A stretch of 64,000 nt of DNA from Symmetrospora coprosmae (lineage: Eukaryota > Basidiomycota > Cystobasidiomycetes > Symmetrosporaceae), in assembly GCA_008802785.1 (NCBI GenBank), contig VUYT01000040.1, positions 91,624 through 155,623 of the forward strand. Direction: 5' to 3'. This document shows, one piece after another, positions 1 to 9,965 of the stretch. The position numbers and the translations under genes are program-made. The notes beneath the pieces are model-generated. The model made no database searches, had not been told where the DNA came from, and worked only from the letters and a program-made list of their open reading frames with translations. Every line of letters begins with the position of its first letter. The stretch's first letter is position 1.

Positions 1-13
1 CCCTCTCTTACAT

Positions 14-123
14 GACCTCCCTCCATCAGTGGTAGCGCACCTGACTTCGACCTAGACAGAGCTCCGTCTCTTCTACATCGGCTGTTCATCAGGCGGTTGC
101 GCGTTCGACCCGCGTCATAGTCT
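14..123 (+). pseudogene. tRNA-like relic (D-loop and T-arm only)
   Basis: Positions 99-115 form a perfect 5-bp T-stem with a canonical seven-base loop beginning TTCGA. Around 28-40 there is a D-loop-like stretch (AGTGGTA followed by GCGC). CCTGA near 40-45 can pair with TCAGG near 89-93, leaving about 40 nt between that would have to be an intron. However, the D-stem does not pair and only three of seven acceptor pairs can form. I read this as a decayed tRNA or a chance resemblance. Confidence 0.22.
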
Positions 124-1459
124 ACAGGCATTCATTACTTTTGCTCCGTCTCCCAACGAGTGGGCTGCTCGGTCCAACTTCTGTTTTTGACATTTCCATG
201 CGTTTGCCGCTGTCTCCGGAGGAAACGGAGAAAGTGTGACTTTTTGGGCCACCGGGGCGGCTGGCGCCTACATACACGCAAAGCTGATACGGACGATCAG
301 TGACACCTTGCACGGACGCGGTTCTCGACTCGTATCGCAATACTCCCGCAGCCTGTGCTGGCGCTCTCGTGCGGGCTCTCCGCGTGCCTCTCATGGTATA
401 CTGTCGGCGGCCCCCCTGCGCAGACATTTGCCAGTATCGAGCCCTTCAGATGTGCTGTACGGACAGTGTGCTCCTCGGCATCTGCCCTTTCCCCGCTGAC
501 TCATCAGCCGCACCAGCCTTCACGGAGACCTCTGGCATGTTTGGTCTTGTTCGGCCTGTGGAAGTCTGCAAGGTACTGGAACAGACAGACAGGCACAGGC
601 TACTGTCTCGAAGGACTCGGGGCTCTTTTGTCCGTCGTTCCTCCCGCCGCTCTGCGCTGCAGGTTGGCTCGCGCCCATTCGGTAGACGCCTTCGACACTG
701 CAAGGTTACCCGTCGCTTTAGCTTTAGCTGGTGAAGCTGACGGACGAAGAGCCTTTGTCATTTCAGGCGTAGAGAGATGATTTGTGTCTCCGCTTCTGCC
801 GGAGCGTGCCAAGGGCGGAAGACCGGGCACGACGTAGACCTTCGCCTTAGAGATACCCAGCCGATCGTCGCCAAAGCGACTGAAGTCCTTCAGAGCCCTT
901 TGGGCTCTCTTCCACCGGTGAGCAACTCTGCTTCATGGACAGCCCTGCTGACAGGGGTAGGCGAGGCCGACGTTCCGCTTTGAATGGATCCATCACATCA
1001 GTTGGGAAGCGTCGGATTGACGAACGTCGCACTCGGCGACAGGGTTAGAGACTGACCCGGTAGAATACGGCGTTACTGCTTTACTCTGCCAGTTGCTTCC
1101 AGACGCTGATGATGTGCGGCGCAATGGGGTGCCTGGCGGGATCGGCGTTCCGAATCGGGGAGGAGTTGCAGGCCCACTCATACTCGTCAAGTGCGGTTCG
1201 AAAAGCTTGGGTGCAGGTGTCAGACCAGAGAGAGAGAGTGGAGGATGAGGGGCTCGGACATCCTCTTTCACTTCCGGGGGGTAGCCAAGGCTCGAGGCGG
1301 TGTCGCAACGCTCATCTGCTGGAGTGGAGTGAAAGGGCCAGTGAAGTGCAGCAGAGGGAACAGCTGATCTTTGACAGTCCCGAATGTTATACAAATGAAC
1401 ACGCTGAGCAGCTGGACAGAATACATAAGTGCGTGACTGGCGGGAGCGAGCGTACGACA
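124..1459. other. intergenic, nothing assigned
   Basis: Several overlapping open frames of 60-140 codons lie on both strands, none with recognisable domains, convincing splice sites or a preferred frame. It lies downstream of the SDE2-like gene on the other strand. I see no gene I can support here. Confidence 0.5.
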
Positions 1460-2373
1460 TCAAGCAGATGCCGCCACTGCCGGAGCAGCTTTCGAAGAGG
1501 CAGCTGGTTTTGCAGAGGTGACTGACGGGTTCTTGCTGTCTGATGTTACTGTCGGAGCGGAGGTCGCAGGTGCCGCCTTGGCCAGCTTGCGCTTCTTGAG
1601 CATGGCTGTGACGAAAGGGAGTCAGCCGGGTTGAGCAGATGCTGTATATAGGAGCATGTGCAAGACCCACCCGCTGCCACTGCGCTCTTGACGTTGTCGA
1701 CCATCTCACGGCTCTCCTGCACATACTTTTGGTCGTCGAGCCTGCGCTTCCTGCCGGCTGGAGCGGATGTAGATGGACCCGCCACCGGCTGCGCGGTTGC
1801 CTCTGCAGCAACCTCCGCTGCATCCTCTGCGGCAGGCCTGCCTGCAGCAGCCGCCGAGGACGATCCTTCCACTTTGGCACTGGCAATCTCGCCATCTGCA
1901 CGCCTGATCTCCTCCTGCAGCTTTGCGAGGCGTTCCCTCGTCTGCTGGATGCGCAGCTGCTCCCGCTCTGGCGCCGAGGCGAGATAGTCTGCCAGCTTTT
2001 TCGCCTCCTTGATAGTGCTCAAGCGACGACCATTCAGGTCCCTGCATGCGTCCGTATTGTTCTGCCCGTTCTTCTTGCTGTTCATCCGCCCTCCAGCCGC
2101 TCGGAGCTGGGACCCGAAGCCACCCTTGCCGCCTGGAAGGCGGACGGCGAGGCGGACGGTCGACGAGGCGGCGGCCAAGCTGGCGACGGACACCTCGGAC
2201 GAGATGCTGCGCCCGTTAATGGTGCTCAGGGACTGCTGTGTCTCATCGCAAAGAGGCGAGAGGACGTAGGTGAGGGTCGACAGGGCTGGTGCATCCGACG
2301 GCAGCTGGAGGCTGAGAGTAGACGGGTAAGGGGAGAAGGCTGAGACGAAGATGTTGGTGAATGAGGGCGACAT
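1460..2373 (-). CDS. SDE2: SDE2-type ubiquitin-fold protein
   Basis: Two exons (2373-1671 and 1605-1460) join into 282 residues. The N-terminal ~80 residues form a ubiquitin-like region ending at LPGGKGGFGSQLRAAGG, the signature where SDE2 is cut after GlyGly. A conserved stretch with ACRDLNGRRL and a coiled-coil acidic segment follow. The short last exon gives a basic tail starting MLKKRKLAKAA. In fission yeast Sde2 is cleaved by deubiquitinating enzymes, and the C-terminal part then joins the spliceosome to promote excision of selected introns; it also supports telomeric silencing and genome stability. The 65-nt intron (1606-1670) is GT-AG. The start is the first ATG of the ubiquitin-like frame. 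The gene is divergent from the glycoprotein gene at 2700. Family assignment is secure; function is carried over from S. pombe and human. Confidence 0.9.
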
Positions 2374-2699
2374 GGTTGCGTTGTATTAGACGAGTCGAAA
2401 TGCTGGATGTGCGTTGTGGAGGGAGGAAGAAGAGGAGGAGAGCCAGCTGTGCGAGTCCGACGTCGGTTTGTGGCAAAGGCAGGAAGAGGGATGCATTGCT
2501 CCTCCTCTACGGCTGCCCGCTGCAAGTGACCTTTTCCGACTTTCACCCAGAGCAGAGGAACAGTCAAGTTATCTACGACATCGCAACGCTTTCTCTCGCC
2601 TCTGCCTTCTTTTAGTCCCCCCTTCCCTTGGCACAACGAACGAACGCATCGCGCCTACCAGTCACCCGCACAAACAGCGAGGCTGCACGCACCACCGAC
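2374..2699. promoter_or_regulatory. divergent intergenic region
   Basis: This 326-bp gap separates two divergently transcribed genes and must hold both promoters and 5' leaders. It has pyrimidine-rich tracts near 2600-2630. I recognise no specific operator or TATA element. An unrecognised upstream exon coding a signal peptide for the following glycoprotein gene could lie here. Confidence 0.35.
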
Positions 2700-4107
2700 A
2701 TGTCCACAGCTAGCTTCATCGAGACGAACGTCACAGCGGATGACTTCGAGTGTGTGAACTGCCTACAGAGCAGCTCACCTTCACCCTCAGCAAGCTGAAC
2801 CCTTGGCCATGCCCCTTCTAGCGGTCGCATCGCGTACAGCGACGACACGCTGTTTGAGACGCCGAGTGCGTCCGAGGCCTCTAGGACGGCGACAGAACGT
2901 CCCTTGCAGTTCAGACACGGTAGCTGGCACACTGCAGCTCACTTTCTACACATGCACAGACCCATCTCTCGAGAGCAATGCCGTCGAGAACGCCATGTAC
3001 TTTGACCGCACCTACCACGCCACATCAACAGTCGGCGCGTCGCTCACATATCTCTTCCAGGGTGGGTAGCTTGCGCTGCTATGCGTACATCGTGCGGTTT
3101 CGAGGGCTGACACGCAAGTCTTGCGGTCATAGGCACATCTCTCTACGTCTATTCTGCTGCTGGACCTGGCCGCGGAAGCGTAGAGGTCACTCTCGACGGG
3201 ACAAACTCCACAACCGTGTCGGCTTATGCGGCGGAGAACAGTACCGCACCCTATCCCCTCTATTCGACTACCGGTCTGGACTCCCTCGTCACGCACAACC
3301 TTACCATGACGAATCTGGGCGCGGTTTCCTCTGGCGAAGGAAACAGCATGCTGCTCGACTACATCTTGTCGACTGTCCAGCTTGCACCCGCGGGAGCGAC
3401 CGTAGCGAACTACACCATCGAAGACGACAACACCACCGCGCTTACGTACTCAGGCACATGGGGCAGCAATACGAATGAGCTGTTCTCGGGCGGGACGACA
3501 CGCTTCACAAACGGCTCCGACGCAAGCGTCTCGTTCTCCTTCTACGGATCCGCATTCTACGTGTATGGCGACCAGAACAACGATCACGGCGCCTACAACG
3601 TCACCATTGACGGCGGCGAGCCTGAGCAGCTGCGGACGCCGCTCAACTGCGGAGGCGAGTTCCGAGGCGGGTACTGCGAGAAGACGGATCCAGGAGTGCA
3701 ATACTTCAAAGCCTACCTTGGAGGCGAGCTGCATAACGTCACAATAACGAACGTAATCCTCGACCGTTTCAACTACTCTTACTTTGGTCAGTGTTCACCG
3801 TGTCCCGGCCATATTCCTTTTGGCATGAGTGCTAATGCTGCACACATTTGCAGACCTCGACCGCATCGTCTACACAACGCCTTCTGCCTACCTGAACTCC
3901 AAGCCGCTCATCACCGGAAACAGCAACGACTCGTCTAGCGTTGGCTCCGCCGCCGGAGGCGGTGCCAGCGGAACTGCGGGCAGTGCAGTGGCAGGTGCAC
4001 CCGGAATGGGCGCAGCGGGTATCTCCGTAGCTCCGTCCAGCGTCGCAAGCCTGTTCGCCCTTGCAGCAGTAGCGCTACACGCTCTTGGGCTGTCCTCAGC
4101 GCGTTAG
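2700..4107 (+). CDS. sequon-rich cell-surface glycoprotein with two related domains
   Basis: Five exons (2700-2749, 2822-2919, 2960-3061, 3133-3786, 3854-4107) give 385 residues. Two related beta-rich units are visible. The first starts near NVTADD and contains HATSTVGASLTYLFQG and YVYSAAG; the second starts near YTIEDD and contains YSGTW, SVSFSFYGSAFYVYGD and NVTIDGG. This pattern is common in basidiomycete secreted or transmembrane glycoproteins of unknown role. Many Asn-X-Ser/Thr sequons are present (NVT, NST, NLT, NYT, NGS, NYS, NDS). The C-terminus is a Ser/Gly/Ala linker plus a hydrophobic tail, suggesting a GPI anchor or membrane anchor. No signal peptide follows the ATG used, so an upstream exon may be missing. 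Intron 2 (40 nt) is the least certain junction; the other splices are well supported by frame and sequence. Confidence 0.7.
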
Positions 4108-4795
4108 CCGAGCTGCGACTGGCAACGAGATGCGAATCTTTGATGAAATGCCGTCTTGTGCGCACCGCATATGTTGATGACGACTGAACGGGCATGGAAC
4201 GTAGGTCTCACTACTTGGACATCACCCCTTTCCCTTTGTGCATGCCCATGACCCCGACACCATCTGCCGCATGCACATCACTTCTTGCCGAACCGCCAGG
4301 CTTCAACCGTACTACCAGATTCGACCAACAACGAAGTTGCACATGCCAGTACAATGCTCGATCCACCTTCTCTCTGTCGTTCCGGCGGCGGAAATGGCTC
4401 CGACTGTCCTTTCTTGGCTTGCAGTGTTATGCGGATCACTGGTCTTCCGTGCCACGCTCAATGACCAGCCAACGATCTTGGATGTTCGACGTTACTGACG
4501 CTTGCTGTCGCCGTTGCTTCGGAGCTTCAACAGTGAGACGGTAGCGACCATGATGCCCCTTTGACAGCAAGAGACGCTGACCGAAGGACCGGCTCGGCCG
4601 CGCACATAGCCATTACTTGACAACTGCAGCTAAGCCCTTCCACCAGACGTCCCATTGACTGAGCATCAAAGGTATACGCCACAGCATTGCTAGCGGGCCT
4701 CTCTGCGATGTGTCGCTACCGTCTCTGCCACTCGCTCTCTGCTCTGCATAAATCCTGCCACCCCGAAGTCCGACTCATTAGCGCTGACTGTTAAT
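4108..4795. other. intergenic, nothing assigned
   Basis: No open frame here has domain or splice support. The last 100 bases before 4796 are presumably the promoter and 5' leader of the small secreted protein gene. Nothing else seen. Confidence 0.5.
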
Positions 4796-5150
4796 ATGAT
4801 CACCAATCTCCAGCTCGCCACGGCGGTGGTCGCTCTTCTCTATTCCATCGCGGCATCTGCGGCGCCCGCTCCGGCCGCCATCATCGAAATAGCCTCGGTG
4901 GGTCCCGCTGTCATCAGGAGAGACGTCGATCCCAAAGTCCAAGCGGACGCAAAGAGAGCGTGCATGGACAAGCCAGTTTGTCCGGCAGAGGGAACCGTCA
5001 AGTGAGCCAAGGCCCATCCAGGCCCTTGACCTCACTCATCGGCTGCTGACTCGTTCAACGCTCGATTTGCATAGCCTTCCTCATGAGACGTGCGTGTACT
5101 ACGCTCACTGCGAGTCTGGCCAAATCACGAGCTATGTGGAGGCACCATAA
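4796..5150 (+). CDS. small secreted cysteine-containing peptide precursor
   Basis: Two exons (4796-5001 and 5075-5150) joined across a clean GTGAGC...ATAG intron give 93 residues. Residues 1-22 are a typical signal peptide with an ASA|AP cleavage context. Dibasic Kex2-type sites follow at Arg41-Arg42 and Lys53-Arg54. The last 39 residues carry four cysteines (56, 62, 75, 81), enough for two disulfides. Splicing is decisive: the unspliced frame stops right after the donor, losing two cysteines. I do not recognise a family. By architecture it could be a secreted effector-like, antimicrobial-like or signalling peptide, or simply a small wall protein. It is convergent with HEN1. Confidence 0.7.
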
Positions 5151-5308
5151 GGATGACGCCTGGCTACCAGCAGTCACGATCCATTATGGCTCGGAGAACT
5201 TGCGCGTGTCTGTACCCTGTGTCGTTACTTCGTGCCATGTCATCCCTTTTCACACGGAAGAGCACTGCACCTGCCTGCTCATCGCACCTATCTGTCCCAT
5301 TGCTCTTC

Positions 5309-8212
5309 TCAATCCCAACCCGACGCCGGCTGTCCCTGCTCCGTCTGGCCCCACTCTTCGTCCGTCATGAGCATCCTATTGCTATCATTCGTCTTCTCTT
5401 CCCAATCCGCCCAGACATTCTCTCCGTCGGCAGAAGGCGAAGGCGGCCGGTAGACAAAGCCTGGATTTGCTCGCCTGTACTCGTCCTCCTCGGCACGGCG
5501 CGCCGCAGCTTCTCGCTCGAGCTGCGCTCGCCTCTCCTGTTTGAGCTGCTTCTTCGTCTTTGGCTGCGGATCGGCTCCGTTTGTCCCCTCTGCTGCGGCT
5601 TCGGCCTCAGTTGCATCGGCGCCACCTTCATTGTCATCGGGCCCATCGTCCAATTCGTCGACGTAGGCGTTGTCTGTACTCTGCTCCCCGATGCGCGACT
5701 GCTTAAGCTCCCGAGCGAGCTCCTCCTTCTCCTCTTTGAGCCTCTCTTCCTCTTCCCACTCTTTCTCCCAGTCCGGCTCGACGTAGTCTTTCAGGACGAC
5801 GTGGACAGCATCCTCCATCTGTCCACCGAAGGCCAGTATCGAAGGCAGGTGGTCAATGTCCCATTTCGCATGGTCGGGATCCGCAACGATGGCTTCGATA
5901 ATCTTGTTAATGTACCCGCCACACGCTGATGCCACTTCTGAGCGACCCCACAGCTCGCGCAGCGAGCACGAGCGGACCCGCATTTTCTCTCGCATGAGCT
6001 CGTCCAGGATGCCTCTGATATCAGAGTGCGTCGGCCAGCCTGATCAGCGTCAGCAAACAGGCCTATTGAAGCAAACAATCCCACCTGATCTCCTTGAGCG
6101 GACGTGGATTGCCAGCGTCCTTGCTCGCCTTCCATTGGTGCGCCTTCAGCATCTTGTGCTGCGAGTTGGGGCTGACGTCCAGCGCGGCAGACGATGCCGT
6201 TGCGCCCGGTGCGGCACCCACCAATCCGCGGCCTTCGATTGCCGAGCCGGGCGGCTTGGTGTCTAGCGTGCTCTTTCGCTTGAGAGTGGTCGGCGAGGTG
6301 CCGTAAAACGGCAGGGGAATCTGCACAGGCGACCGGGGCGATCGCTCCGGTTCGTACGCGTAGGTGCGGCGGAAGACGGCGCATTGTGAGGCGAAGAAGG
6401 TGGACGGGTCATCGACGCTCTCTAGTGCGCGCCGGATGTACCCCGGCACGGCTCCGTCCTCCGTCTCTGATCCTGCCATGTCGCCCGCGCCCTCGCCCTC
6501 GCCCTGCGCCCGCACGCGCATCCCGCCCTTGCCATAGTAATTCCGCAGAGACCCCACCCCAGAAAGCTCGACCGTGTACTCGAACTTGGACGTGATGGAA
6601 TTGCACCACGTTCTGAACTCGGCCTGTGTCCACTCGAACTGGTGATCGTCATCCCGAAAGTAGCGCTCGGTCCTGCCTGTCGGGTCTTTAGACGATTTGC
6701 GGCTTTCCTCCTCGTCGCCAACCTTGTCCAACACCTCAACATCATCGTCGCTATCCTTGCGTGCTTTTCCCTTGCCATGCACGATCTTCGTATTCGTGCT
6801 CGACACGTTCGCGCTGCTTGGACCTTCCTGCTCCCGACGCATGCGGCGCTCCTCTCTGGCTCGATACTCCGCCTTTCGGTCCCGATCCAGCTCAAAGAAT
6901 CGATTAAAGTCGTAGTTGGGTGTCGTGACGACGACGATGCGCGGTCGGTAACTGCCAAAGACAATTTCTGGGAACTTGGCGAGAGTGCGCTCCGGCAGAT
7001 GCTCGATGACTTCTGTGAGGACGAAAGCGTCGTAGCTGTCGAGCGAATCGTTGTAGACGTCGAGCGAGCCGTGCCAGAACTCGAGGCGGAGGTCTTCCCA
7101 GCGCTCGCGTTCCTTGAAGTGCGACGAGAATGGGTCCGTGCCGGTCGAGGTGGGCGCAACCGGCGCGTGGACGGGTGTCGTGGAGCGGATGGCTTCCTGG
7201 AGGTGGCTCTGCACAACATCCAGACCCGCGATGCGCCGCAGGTGGAGCTCCTTGTCCTCCTTCCTCGCCGGCGGGAGAGCCCTGTACTTTTCGAGCAGGG
7301 TGTGGTTGATTCCTGCGGACTTGTGCCGCTTTCTGCTGCGCGAGGCTGAGCTTGCTCCTCCTGTCTGTGTGAGAGCCGGGGCTGCCGTGTCGACTGCGAG
7401 CTCTCGACCTCGATCTCGACCTCGAAGTGCCGACTCGTGCGACGAGGATGAAGACGCTCGAGACCGGGTGAGGGGAGTCGCAGGCAGCGAGGGAGGCGGA
7501 GAGGTGCTATCCTGGCCCGGCTGCGGGACGGCTTTGTCGGCGGCTTCTTCCGCGGCGGCCAGGGTGATGAACGTCTCTTCGTGAAGAGGCTCTGGGAAGG
7601 TGTCCGAATGCGAGGCGCCGTTGGTCATGGGTCGGATCACAGCTCCTTCGCCACAGCCCATCTCGCAGACCTGGAGCGAGTATCACGACGTCATGCGTCA
7701 TGGCCGTGGGCCGACACGGGCAACGAAAGAAGCGCCAAGTTATTGGTAGTGGTCAGCGCGCGTTGTAGCCTTTCGTGCGCAACGAGCGGCGACCGGCTAG
7801 CTATCAGATCGGATCGTCCATTCAGGCACAGTGCTGCTTGGAGCCCGCGCTCGGCGTTCTTTGCGGAAGCGCGTGACCGCAGGGGAACACGCGCTCCTTC
7901 CGAGCAGGAGAACTGTCCGAATCGCTTACGGCGATGCAGGAGGGTATATGAACCACTCACAGACTTGATGTCCTCGCGCTTGAGCACGTCGAGGCAGTAC
8001 ACCATCCTCTGCTGGCTGAGCTGCGGGAAAAAGTACCCTGGGTGGGGCTTCCGCCGCCGCCGCCATCGTTGCCGAGCCTTCTGTTTGCCGTTCTCGTCAT
8101 TGTCGTCAGTGTCCGAGCTGTCGGACTCGGTGTGTGCGCTGCCCTCCATCGCTGCTTCGTACTCTGCATGGGCTGCGGCGAGTGCTGCATCTGTATCTGC
8201 CATGCCTTCCAT
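5309..8212 (-). CDS. HEN1: HEN1-type small RNA 2'-O-methyltransferase
   Basis: Three exons (8212-7961, 7670-6085, 6014-5309) give 847 residues. Around residues 65-95 the SAM-binding motif CEMGCGEGAVI follows the conserved lead-in FFPQLSQQRMVYCLDVL. The metal-binding signature TEVIEH supplies Glu304, Glu307 and His308, followed by FPEIVFG and VVTTPNYDFN. The fourth metal ligand, His, lies in DHQFEWTQAEF near residue 427. HEN1 methylates the 2'-OH of the 3' end of small RNAs, protecting Argonaute-bound guides. A serine/arginine-rich insert of about 100 residues interrupts the fold after motif I, and a long acidic/coiled-coil C-terminal extension follows the catalytic domain. Intron 1 is unusually long for this window (290 nt). 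The start is the first ATG in frame of exon 1, though a second ATG lies three codons on. Confidence 0.9.
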
Positions 8213-8583
8213 TGTCCCTGGGTGGCCTCCACGCTGCGTCGTCGGCAGTCCGGGCAGCTGGAGGCGGTCCTTGCGAGTACAGGTGAGCTGCTTGCTCTTC
8301 GATGAGAAATATGATTGCGCGTCAGAGGAAGGCCTGTGTGCATATACGCTCTCCCTCTGCTGACTGCGCGGCTGTCCAGGTTTGGAAGCGCACACAGGGA
8401 GGAGGGAGAGGGAGAGAGCCCCCGGTTGCCAGTGCTCCCCCTAAAAAGACGCGGCGGTGGCGGAGCGGAAGAGCGGGCCTGGCGCTCTCTCGAGAAGCAC
8501 GCGTGTTCTCCCTCCCACCCACCTTCCATCCCATCCCACACTCTTGGCTATAGGCAGCAGCAGCAGCAGCAGTTGCAGCAGTT
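8213..8583. promoter_or_regulatory. divergent intergenic region with CAG repeat
   Basis: This 371-bp gap lies between divergent HEN1 and the p24 gene and carries the promoters of both. A short GCA/CAG trinucleotide tract (about 8554-8582) sits in the presumed 5' leader of the p24 gene, immediately before its ATG. No other element recognised. Confidence 0.4.
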
Positions 8584-9777
8584 ATGCCATCCTCGGTGCA
8601 ACCACGTCGCTCGGCCCTGGCTGGGGTTTCACCCTGGCAGCTGCTCCTCCTCTTGACGCTGGCCGCCTCGCAGGTCCGGGCGCTGTACTTCTACCTGAAT
8701 GTGGGTGCGGGCATGCACGGCAGCACCACCGCATCGGAGACTAGATACTGAGACAGCACACATCCGCGACAGGCCGGTGACACGCGCTGCTTCCTCGAGG
8801 AGCTGCCTCAGGATACCATCGTCGTCGGCCACTACAAGGCAGAAGAGTGGGAAGCAGACAGCAACAAGTGGGGAATAAACGACCGGCTGGGCATTCAGAT
8901 CACCGTAGAGGTAGGGGCGCGCCTCTCTCATCTGTCTACATGCCTTGCTGTCCGGCCGAACTCGATTGAGGCCGACGCTGGGTGAAGGCTGAGTCCGTGC
9001 TTCATCCGACAGGAAACCGAGACCGAAGAGCGCATCGTCAACACGCGCGGACTGGCAGAGGGCAAGTTTGTATTCACGTCGCACGTCTCTGGGGATCACT
9101 CGATATGCTTAAAGTCAAACTACACGGGAGGATGGGTGCGTGTGGCATATCCCTCCCCCTTTGTCGGAGGGGCGTCGTTCGGGCGCGACGACGACACCCT
9201 CCCTGGGTGTACTGTAGAGCTGACAAACGACTGCCTCGCATGCACGTACCGGCCCAGTTCTCCACGCCGCGTGTTCGAATGCACCTGGACATTGCGTGAG
9301 TCAGGCTCAACAGCACCCCGGCCGCACAGTCGTTACGCGTCAATGCTCTGCAGCACACGCGCATCGCCCTTCCTTCAATGCTGACCTGGACATTTTCCCA
9401 CCTCACCTAGCGTCGGCGAGGCCAAGGTCGACGAGAACAACGAGCGCACACACGTCACGGACCTCGCGAGCAAGGTGCGCGAGCTAAACAAGAAGCTCGA
9501 GGACATCCGCAAGGAGCAGCAGTTTCAGCGCGAGCGCGAGCACGACTTCCGCACACTCAGCGACAAGGTCAACTGGCGGACAACGTGGTGGAGCGTCCTC
9601 CAAATCTCGGTCCTTGTCGGGACGTGCGCGTGGCAATTGCGGACGCTCAGGGTGGGTCTAAGCGACGTATCGACACCGTTGGCAATTCGCCCTGGCTGTT
9701 GCCGGATATTGGCTGAAGATACCCCCCTGACATGCCCTTACTTCCAGACCTGGTTCCACAAGCAAAAGCTCATCTAG
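8584..9777 (+). CDS. p24 (EMP24/GP25L) cargo receptor, alpha/Erp1-like
   Basis: Six exons (8584-8700, 8773-8910, 9013-9135, 9258-9295, 9411-9651, 9748-9777) give 228 residues. A signal peptide ends near ASQVRA; the mature protein starts LYFYLNAGDTRCFLEELP, typical of the p24 GOLD domain, with the second disulfide cysteine in HSICLKSN. A coiled coil (RELNKKLEDIRKEQQ) leads to a transmembrane segment (WSVLQISVLVGTCAWQL) and a short cytosolic tail, TWFHKQKLI. p24 proteins cycle between ER and Golgi in COPI/COPII vesicles and act as receptors for GPI-anchored and other cargo. The VVGHYKAEEW region and the WW before the membrane resemble yeast Erp1/Erp5/Erp6 (p24 alpha) more than Emp24 or Erv25. 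Exons are short, one only 30 nt. Confidence 0.9.
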
Positions 9778-9965
9778 CGGGTCACCTTGCCGGGTCGCTG
9801 GCTTGCAAGCGACCACGCACATCACGACGCTGCTATACCCTCTCCATGCTTGTACGATCACTGCAGTCTACCCACGCCAGCATGCAACGCCATCACGATG
9901 ACTGCCCTGCATTATGACTGATCACACAGGCACCCGCGAGGGTCTGTGAGGAGACACAAGTGACT

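Noticed and set aside
5090-5929. 279-codon plus-strand frame opposite the HEN1 3' exon
   Set aside because: It overlaps the acidic coiled-coil exon of HEN1 and consists of Leu/Phe-rich complement of Glu/Lys codons; no independent support.
8554-8582. CAG tract as a coding poly-Gln start of the p24 gene
   Set aside because: The ATG giving a good signal peptide lies immediately after the tract, and a stop-free extension upstream has no start; it is better placed in the 5' leader.
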